NCBI RefSeq assembly: GCF_013317235.1
Contig: NZ_WLCM01000037.1
Span: 1 to 35,284, forward strand
Source of the DNA: Leisingera sp. ANG59
Lineage (GTDB): Bacteria; Pseudomonadota; Alphaproteobacteria; Rhodobacterales; Rhodobacteraceae
Direction of reading: 5' to 3'
Length of the DNA stretch: 35,284 nucleotides
The notes under the pieces are model-generated. The model worked only from the letters and a program-made list of their open reading frames with translations. It did no database searches and was not told the DNA's origin. A program made the position numbers and the translations under genes. Positions 27,759-35,284 of this stretch are shown one piece after another (the first letter of the stretch is position 1; each line of letters starts with the position of its first letter).

Positions 27759-29048
27759 GTGGACATTGCAACCCGCGTCTACAATCACAAATGGAAGATC
27801 GACCCGATCATCCGGTCGCTGATTGATACTGATTTCTATAAGCTTCTGATGTGCCAGTCGGTGTTCCGCAACAAGCCGGACACCACCGTGACCTTCTCGC
27901 TGATCAACCGCTCCGCGCAGGTGCCGCTGGCAAAACTGATTGACGAGGGCGAGCTGCGCGAACAGCTGGACCACATCCGCTCGCTGTCGCTCAGCCGCGG
28001 CGAAAGCACCTGGCTGCGCGGCAATACATTCTATGGCAAGCGGCAGATGTTCCGCCCCGACTTCATGGAATGGTTCGAGGGGCTGCGCCTGCCGCCCTAT
28101 CACCTGGAGCGCAAGGGCGACCAGTACGAGCTGACGTTTGAGGGCAAGTGGCACGAGGTCATGCTGTGGGAAATCCCGGCGCTGGCGGTGCTGATGGAAC
28201 TGCGCAGCCGCGCGGTCATCAACAGCATGGGCCGCTTCGAGCTGCAGGTGCTTTATGCCCGCGCGATGACCCGGGTCTGGGAAAAGATCGAGCGCCTGCG
28301 CGAGGTGGACGGCCTCACCATCGCTGATTTTGGCACCCGCCGGCGCCATTCCTTCCTCTGGCAGGACTGGTGCGTGCAGGCGATGATCGAGGGGCTGGGC
28401 CACAAATTCACCGGAACCTCCAACTGCCTCATCGCCATGCGCCGCGAGGTGGAGGCGATCGGCACCAACGCCCATGAACTGCCGATGGTCTATTCGGCGC
28501 TGGCGGACAGAGACGCGGAACTGGCCCAGGCCCCTTATGACGTTCTGTCCGACTGGCATGACGAGCACGAGGGCAACCTGCGCATCATCCTGCCCGACAC
28601 CTATGGCACCCAAGGGTTCCTCGACCGCGCGCCGGACTGGCTGGCCGGCTGGACCGGCATCCGCATCGACAGCGGCGACCCGGCCAAGGGCGCCGAGGTG
28701 GCGATCAACTGGTGGAAGGACCGCGGCGAGGACCCGGCAGAGAAACGGGTGATCTTCTCCGATGGGTTGGACGTGCAGCAGATCCAGGACCTGCACGCGC
28801 AGTTCTCGGGCCGCACCAAGGTCTCTTTCGGCTGGGGTACACTGCTGACCAACGACTTCCGCAAGCTGGTGCCGGATGACGCGCTGGCGCCGTTCTCGCT
28901 GGTCTGCAAGGCGGTAGCGGCCAACGGGCGGCCCACGGTGAAGCTGTCCGACAACCCGGAAAAGGCGATGGGTCCGAAAGACGAGATCGAACGCTACAAG
29001 CGCGTTTTCGGCGTCGGCAAGCAGGAGCGGCAGGCGGTAATCGTTTGA
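27759..29048 (+). CDS. pncB: Nicotinate phosphoribosyltransferase
   Basis: 429 residues from a GTG at 27759 (MDIATRVYNHKWKIDPIIRS). Family signatures include LIDTDFYKLLMCQSVFRN, FGTRRRHSFLWQDWCVQAMI (active-site region), GTSNCLIAMRREVEAIGTNA and IRIDSGDPAKGAEVAINWW. It couples nicotinate and PRPP to nicotinate mononucleotide using ATP, the entry step of NAD salvage after PncA. The gap from the kinase gene is 62 bases, so all three may share a transcript. It is followed by an intergenic repeat hairpin. Confidence 0.96.
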   Translation: MDIATRVYNHKWKIDPIIRSLIDTDFYKLLMCQSVFRNKPDTTVTFSLINRSAQVPLAKLIDEGELREQLDHIRSLSLSRGESTWLRGNTFYGKRQMFRPDFMEWFEGLRLPPYHLERKGDQYELTFEGKWHEVMLWEIPALAVLMELRSRAVINSMGRFELQVLYARAMTRVWEKIERLREVDGLTIADFGTRRRHSFLWQDWCVQAMIEGLGHKFTGTSNCLIAMRREVEAIGTNAHELPMVYSALADRDAELAQAPYDVLSDWHDEHEGNLRIILPDTYGTQGFLDRAPDWLAGWTGIRIDSGDPAKGAEVAINWWKDRGEDPAEKRVIFSDGLDVQQIQDLHAQFSGRTKVSFGWGTLLTNDFRKLVPDDALAPFSLVCKAVAANGRPTVKLSDNPEKAMGPKDEIERYKRVFGVGKQERQAVIV

Positions 29049-29056
29049 GGGCAGAA

Positions 29057-29117
29057 GAGGGGGCGCCGCCCCCTCGGCCTGGGGCCTCACCCCCGGAGTA
29101 TTTTGGAAAGATGAAAG
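29057..29117 (+). repeat. Intergenic repeat module, copy C
   Basis: GAGGGGGCGCCGCCCCCTC (29057-29075) is a near-perfect palindrome. It is followed by CCCCCGGAGTATTTTGG and then AAAGATGAAAG, ending at 29117. The order is the same as in copies A and B. It lies between the convergent pncB and aldehyde dehydrogenase genes, where a terminator is expected. Confidence 0.6.
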
Positions 29118-29127
29118 AGGCGCCCGC

Positions 29128-30571
29128 TCAGCCGTGATGCGCCGCCACAGTCTTGAGCTGCGAGAACCCGTAAAGCGCCTCGAACCCTTTTTCCCGCCCG
29201 TGGCCGGACTTCCCGACCCCGCCGAACGGCAGCTCCACCCCGCCGCCGGCGCCGTAATTGTTGATAAAGACCTGCCCGGCGCGCAGCCGTTTCGCCAGCC
29301 GCATCTGCCGTGCTCCGTCGCGGGTCCAGACGCTGGCCACCAGGCCGTACTCTGTCGCATTGGCAATCCGCAGCGCGTCTTCTTCGGTCTCAAACGGGAT
29401 CAGCACCTGTACCGGGCCAAAGATTTCCTCCCGCGCCAGCGCGTGATCCTCCGGCACGTCCGAAAACAGGGTGGGGCGCACATAGGCGCCGCTCTCCGGC
29501 GCGTTGTCCACGATGGCGCCCTGTGCCGCCACCGGCAGTTCCGCGCCCTGCTTCAGATAGTCCTCGACAATTTGCTTCTGCCGGGCGGAAATCAGCGGCC
29601 CGACCCGCAGGTCCTCCGCTGCCGGCCCCACGGTGAGCGCGCCATAGGCGGCTGCCATCCGCGTCTTCACCTCGTGGTAAACCCCGCGCTGCACCAGAAT
29701 GCGCGAGGATGCGGAACAGGTCTGGCCCGCGTTCTGGATGCCGGCGTTCACCAGGAACGGCAGGGCCGCGTCCAGATCGGCATCATCAAACACCAGCTGC
29801 GGGGACTTGCCCCCCAGCTCCAGCGTCACCGGCACCACGTTGGCCCCCGCCGCCTGCTGCACCAGCGCGCCCGTGCGCACCGACCCGGTGAAGGAGATGT
29901 GATGCACGCCGGGATGCCCCGCCAGCGCCGCCCCGGCCTCCGCGCCCAGTCCCGGCACCACGTTCAGCGCACCCGCAGGCAGCCCGGCCTCCATGGCGAT
30001 ATGGGCAAAGGCCAGCGCCGTCAGGCAGGCTTCCTCGGCGGGTTTCAGCACGCAGGCATTGCCCATCGCCAGAGCCGCGCCGACAGAGCGGCCGATGATC
30101 TGCATCGGATAGTTCCAGGGCACGATATGGCCGGTCACCCCATGCGGCTCCCGCAGGGTGTAGACGGTGTAGCCGTCCAAATAGGGGATGGTCTCCCCCA
30201 TCACTTTGTCCGCCGCGCCGCCGTAGAACTCGCAATAGCGCGCCAGCGCCACCGCGTCGGCGCGGGCCTGGGTCAGCGGCTTGCCCACATCCATTGCCTC
30301 GATTGCGGCCAGCAGCTCCACCCGTTCCAGCACGAATTGGCCGATGCGGGTCAGGATGCGGCCCCGCTCCAGTGCGGTCATGCGGCCCCAGGAGCCGTCC
30401 AGCGCCGCCTCTGCCTCCAGCACCGCGGCCTCGATATCCGCCGCGCCGCCGCGGGCAGTCCGGCAGATTTCAGTGCCATCCGAGGGGTTCACCAGCGGCA
30501 GCGTGCCGCCGCTGGCTGCGGGCAGCCATTTGCCGCCAACGAGGCAAAGCGCGGGATCGAACCAGAGGGGA

Positions 30572-30579
<8 letters not shown>
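29128..30579 (-). CDS. NAD(P)-dependent aldehyde dehydrogenase
   Basis: 483 residues of the ALDH superfamily: IVPWNYPMQIIGRSVGAALA (cofactor site), ISFTGSVRTG, VTLELGGKSPQLVF with general base E254, QNAGQTCSASSR with nucleophile C288, and EEIFGPVQVLIPF. It oxidises an aldehyde to the acid. It looks close to betaine-aldehyde or γ-aminobutyraldehyde dehydrogenases, but the substrate is unproven. Its start overlaps the ATPase gene by 8 bases, which ties it to the transporter operon and suggests it processes a product of the imported compound. Confidence 0.92.
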
Positions 30580-32175
<1,596 letters not shown>

Positions 32176-32179
<4 letters not shown>

Positions 32180-32991
32180 GCGCGCGCCACCCTGAGTTTC
32201 GGGTCCAAATAATCGCGCAACCCGTCGCCCAGCAGGTTCAGCCCCAGCACAGTCAGGATGATCGCCATGCCCGGTACCAGCGCCAGATGCGGCGCAAAGC
32301 TGACCATGGTCTGCGCATCGGCCAGCATCCGCCCCCAGCTGGGGGTGGGCGGCTGTGCGCCAAGGCCGACATAGCTGAGGCCCGCCTCCGCCAGGATGCC
32401 GAGCGAGAACTGGATGGTGCCCTGCACGATCAAGAGGTTCATCACATTGGGCAGGATATGCTCGGCTGAGATCCGCGCCGCGCCCTTGCCCGCAACCCGC
32501 GCGGCCAGGATGAACTCCCGCTCCCACAAGGACAAAGCTGCGCCGCGGGTGATGCGGGCGAAGACGGGGATGTTGAAGATGCCGATGGCGATGATGGCGT
32601 TGACCGCGCCGGCGCCCAGCACGGCGGTGATCAGGATGGCGATCACCAGCGACGGGAAGGCAAAGACCAGATCGTTGCCGCGCATGATCAATTCATCCAG
32701 CCAGGATCCCTTGCGCGCCGCGGCGGCCAGACCCAGCGGCACGCCCGCGCCCATGCCGATACCGACGGCCACCAGCGCCACGGCGATGGAGGTGCGCGCG
32801 CCGACCATGATCATCGACATCAGGTCGCGCCCGAAATGATCGGTGCCCAGCCAGTGCTGCGCATTGGGTGTCTGCAGCTTGGCCGGGATGTTCATCGCCG
32901 CGTGGTCAAACGGTGTCCAAAGGAACGACACCGCCGCCGCCAGCAGCACCAGCGAGGACAAAACAGCGCCAAGGATCAGGTTGCGGGTCAT
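32176..32991 (-). CDS. ABC transporter permease, DppC/OppC type
   Basis: Start at 32991 (MTRNLILGAVLSSLVLLAAA), giving 271 residues. The longer open frame to 33735 is an artefact. The N-terminal helix is followed by the hallmark TPNAQHWLGTDHFGRDLMSM, then four or five further helices. The EAA loop is EFILAARVAGKGAARISAEHILPNV. It forms half of the inner-membrane channel. It overlaps the DppB-type gene and the ATPase gene by 4 bases each. Confidence 0.92.
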
Positions 32992-33935
32992 GAACGGCTC
33001 CTGAGGCGCGGGTCGGCCAGCGCATAGGCGAGATCGACCAGGAAATTCACCGTGATGACGGCAAAGACCAAGAGCATCACCACCGATTCCACCACGATCA
33101 GATCGCGCGAGGAGATCGCCTGGAACACGAGCCTTCCGAGGCCGGGCAGGTAGAACACCTGCTCGATGATGATGGCGCCGGCCAGCAGGAAGGAGAATTG
33201 CAGGCCGATGATGGTCAGCACCGGGATCAGCGCGTTGCGCACGCCGTGCCGCCACAGCGCCTGGTTCCGGGTCAGACCCTTGGCGCGGGCGGTGCGCATG
33301 AAATCCTCGCCTAGGATGTCCAGCAGGGCGGAGCGCATGACGCGGGTCAGGATTGCCGCCTGCGGCAGCGCCAGCGCGATTGCGGGCAGGGTGAGCGCAT
33401 GGAGGCCGCTCCAAAGCCCTGCCTCCCATCCCGGAAACCCGCCCGCGCCGAACCAGCGCAGGTTGATGGCAAAGATCAGAACCAGCATCATCGCAAACCA
33501 GAAGTTCGGCACCGCGACGCCCAGCTGGGTCGCTCCCATCACCGCCATATCGCCCGGCTTGCCGCGGCGGGCGGCGGCGTAGATGCCTGCCGGAAAGGCA
33601 ATCAGTGTCGAAAGCGTCAGCGCATAGAGCGCCAGCGGCAGCGACACCCACAGCCGGTCCGCGATCATGCCCGCAACCGGGGTGCGGTAGGTGTAGGAGG
33701 TGCCGAAATCGCCGCTCAGCATGCCCGCCGCCCACGTCAGGTATCGGGCCAGCTTGCCCTGATCCAGCCCCAGCTCCGCCCGCAGCGCGGCCACGGTATC
33801 GGGCTGCGCGTTGACCCCCAGCATGAACGATGCCGGGTCGCCCGGCGCCACCTCCACCACGAGGAAAATCACCAGCGAGGCGACGGCCAGGCTGAGGAAC
33901 AGCGACAACAGGCGTTTCAGGGCATAACGCAGCAT
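32988..33935 (-). CDS. ABC transporter permease, DppB/OppB type
   Basis: Start at 33935 (MLRYALKRLLSLFLSLAVAS), giving 315 residues. The first membrane helix is followed by VEVAPGDPASFMLG, a DppB hallmark. The EAA loop is EDFMRTARAKGLTRNQALWRHGVRNALIP. About six helices in all. It is the first gene of the transporter operon in the window. The upstream gene is divergent, so no substrate-binding protein gene precedes it. Confidence 0.92.
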   Translation of the reverse strand: MLRYALKRLLSLFLSLAVASLVIFLVVEVAPGDPASFMLGVNAQPDTVAALRAELGLDQGKLARYLTWAAGMLSGDFGTSYTYRTPVAGMIADRLWVSLPLALYALTLSTLIAFPAGIYAAARRGKPGDMAVMGATQLGVAVPNFWFAMMLVLIFAINLRWFGAGGFPGWEAGLWSGLHALTLPAIALALPQAAILTRVMRSALLDILGEDFMRTARAKGLTRNQALWRHGVRNALIPVLTIIGLQFSFLLAGAIIIEQVFYLPGLGRLVFQAISSRDLIVVESVVMLLVFAVITVNFLVDLAYALADPRLRSRS

Positions 33936-34109
33936 GGCTGCCACGTTAGGAGCCTGCGGGGAACGGGTCCAGAGGGAGGCGCAGGGAAACCGCAGCTGAC
34001 CGGCAAAAATGCGCAGCGTCAAAGGGTTGAGCGGGCGTTCGCCTGGGAAACGGGCAAGGAACGGGGGCAGGCCCTTTGGCAGCGGGCGGAAACCGGCTAT
34101 CTCTCTTTC

Positions 34110-35228
34110 ATGCTGTCCCGCCCCCTGTTCATCGGATCGGAAATCTACCGCGGCTCATCTTATGGCCGCACCCACCCCCTGCGGGTGCCGCGGGTCTCGA
34201 CCGTGATGGACCTGTCCCGCGCGCTGGGCTGGCTGCCGGATGCGGTCTATGTGAATTCCCCCCGCGCCAAACCTGCAGCGCTGACCATCTGGCACACGCC
34301 CGAATACATCGCGGCGCTGCGGGCGGCGGAGGCAGCGCAGGAGGTGAGCGCGGCGGTGCGTGCGCGGCATCATCTCGGCACCATCTCCAATCCGGTGTTC
34401 CCGGAGATCTTCCGCCGCCCGGCCACCGCCGCTGGCGGTTCGATTCTGGCGGGCGAGCTGCTGGCGGATGGCGGCATCATCTATAACCCGGCGGGCGGCA
34501 CCCATCACGGGATGCCGGACCGGGCCAACGGATTTTGCTATCTGAACGATCCGGTGCTGGCGATGCTGTCGCTGCGTCACCACGGCGCGCAGCGGATCGC
34601 CTATGTGGACATCGACGCGCATCACGCCGACGGGGTGGAGCACGGCTTTGCCGGCGACGCGGATGTGCTGATGATCTCGGTGCATGAGGAAAACCTCTGG
34701 CCCAAGACCGGCAGGCTGACGGAGGACGCGGGTGGCTCAGCCCTGAACCTGCCGGTGCCGCGCGGCTTCAATGATGACGAGATGGCCCATATCCGCGACG
34801 CGCTGATCCTGCCGGTGGTGGAATCCTTCGCGCCCGACGCCATCGTGCTGCAATGCGGGGCGGATGCCGTCACCGAAGACCCGCTGCCGCATCTGGACCT
34901 GTCGAACAACGCCCATTGGGCGGTGGTGCAGGCACTGATGGGGATGGCGCCGCGGTATCTGGTGCTGGGCGGCGGCGGTTACAACCCGTGGTCGGTCGGG
35001 CGGCTCTGGACCGGCGTTTGGGCAACGCTGAACGGGTATGAGGTGCCGGAGCGCCTGCCTGCTGCCGGCGAAGCGGTGCTGCGCGGGCTGGAGTTCAACG
35101 GCAACCGGCTGGGCCGCAACCCGCCGGAGCACTGGTTCACCACGCTGCGCGACCAGCCGCGCGGCGGGGAAGTGCGGCGGGAAATCCGGGAGAGGGTGGA
35201 TTATTTGCGGAATAGACGGGGGCTTTGA
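34110..35228 (+). CDS. Histone deacetylase / AcuC-family amidohydrolase
   Basis: Start at 34110 (MLSRPLFIGSEIYRGSSYGR), giving 372 residues. The frame is open much further upstream but runs antisense to the permease gene. Active-site motifs: GGTHHGMPDRANGFCYLND, zinc-binding YVDIDAHHADG, LQCGADAV and LGGGGYNP. The family removes acetyl groups from lysine or polyamine-type substrates; AcuC deacetylates acetyl-CoA synthetase. The true substrate here is unknown. The gap to the divergent transporter operon is 174 bases. Confidence 0.9.
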   Translation: MLSRPLFIGSEIYRGSSYGRTHPLRVPRVSTVMDLSRALGWLPDAVYVNSPRAKPAALTIWHTPEYIAALRAAEAAQEVSAAVRARHHLGTISNPVFPEIFRRPATAAGGSILAGELLADGGIIYNPAGGTHHGMPDRANGFCYLNDPVLAMLSLRHHGAQRIAYVDIDAHHADGVEHGFAGDADVLMISVHEENLWPKTGRLTEDAGGSALNLPVPRGFNDDEMAHIRDALILPVVESFAPDAIVLQCGADAVTEDPLPHLDLSNNAHWAVVQALMGMAPRYLVLGGGGYNPWSVGRLWTGVWATLNGYEVPERLPAAGEAVLRGLEFNGNRLGRNPPEHWFTTLRDQPRGGEVRREIRERVDYLRNRRGL

Positions 35229-35284
35229 ACCTGGTTCCGCCTGGCCGCAGGCCGGGCAGCGCCCGTCCCGCCCCCCCCGCGGGG

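Noticed and set aside
27741-29393. 550-codon minus-strand open frame over pncB
   Set aside because: It is antisense to an intact pncB and spans the intergenic repeat; low-complexity product.

Overview
The window looks like a chromosomal piece of a Rhodobacteraceae bacterium (Roseobacter group, Leisingera/Phaeobacter/Ruegeria-like). This is inferred from the high GC, the alphaproteobacterial gene order (murA - DUF2948 - hisD - UPF0262 - low-molecular-weight phosphatase - infA - maf - RNase E/G - yacG), a Paracoccus/Rhodobacter-style napEFDABC operon, and a dispersed intergenic motif I associate with this family. The assignment rests on pattern recognition, not on a search.

Bases 1-6930 are accessory DNA. 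At the left edge is the end of an IS66-family element (1-248). It sits inside an IS256-family transposase gene, of which only the first ~51 codons remain (245-400). Next, on the minus strand, comes one very large gene (919-5427, 1502 codons). It encodes an Avs-like STAND NTPase with an N-terminal Mrr/PD-(D/E)xK-type nuclease domain, a candidate single-protein anti-phage system and the most interesting item here. It is visibly lower in GC than the rest of the window. About 1.5 kb with no recognisable gene follows (5428-6930), ending at tRNA-Phe, whose 3' end faces this region. This is the usual layout of a genomic island at a tRNA attachment site.

Bases 6931-18386 are mostly core housekeeping genes on the minus strand, bounded by tRNA-Phe and tRNA-Thr: yacG, RNase E/G, maf, infA, phosphatase, UPF0262, hisD, DUF2948 and murA. 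Extra genes have been added between them: a nitrilase-fold amidohydrolase, a broken coiled-coil gene with two amber stops and a frameshift, an NTF2-like protein, two GNAT acetyltransferases and an SDR oxidoreductase.

Bases 18387-23624 hold the periplasmic nitrate reductase operon napEFDABC, with an FNR-type box upstream and a strong terminator downstream. NapC passes quinol electrons to NapB and NapA. NapF and NapD serve maturation of NapA.

Bases 23677-29048 carry trhO (tRNA uridine hydroxylation) on the minus strand. On the plus strand are the NAD-salvage genes pncA and pncB, with a membrane hybrid histidine kinase between them. Bases 29128-33935 form a minus-strand operon of two permeases, a fused double ATPase (Dpp/Opp type) and an aldehyde dehydrogenase, with no substrate-binding protein. 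A histone-deacetylase/AcuC-family gene (34110-35228) is divergent from it.
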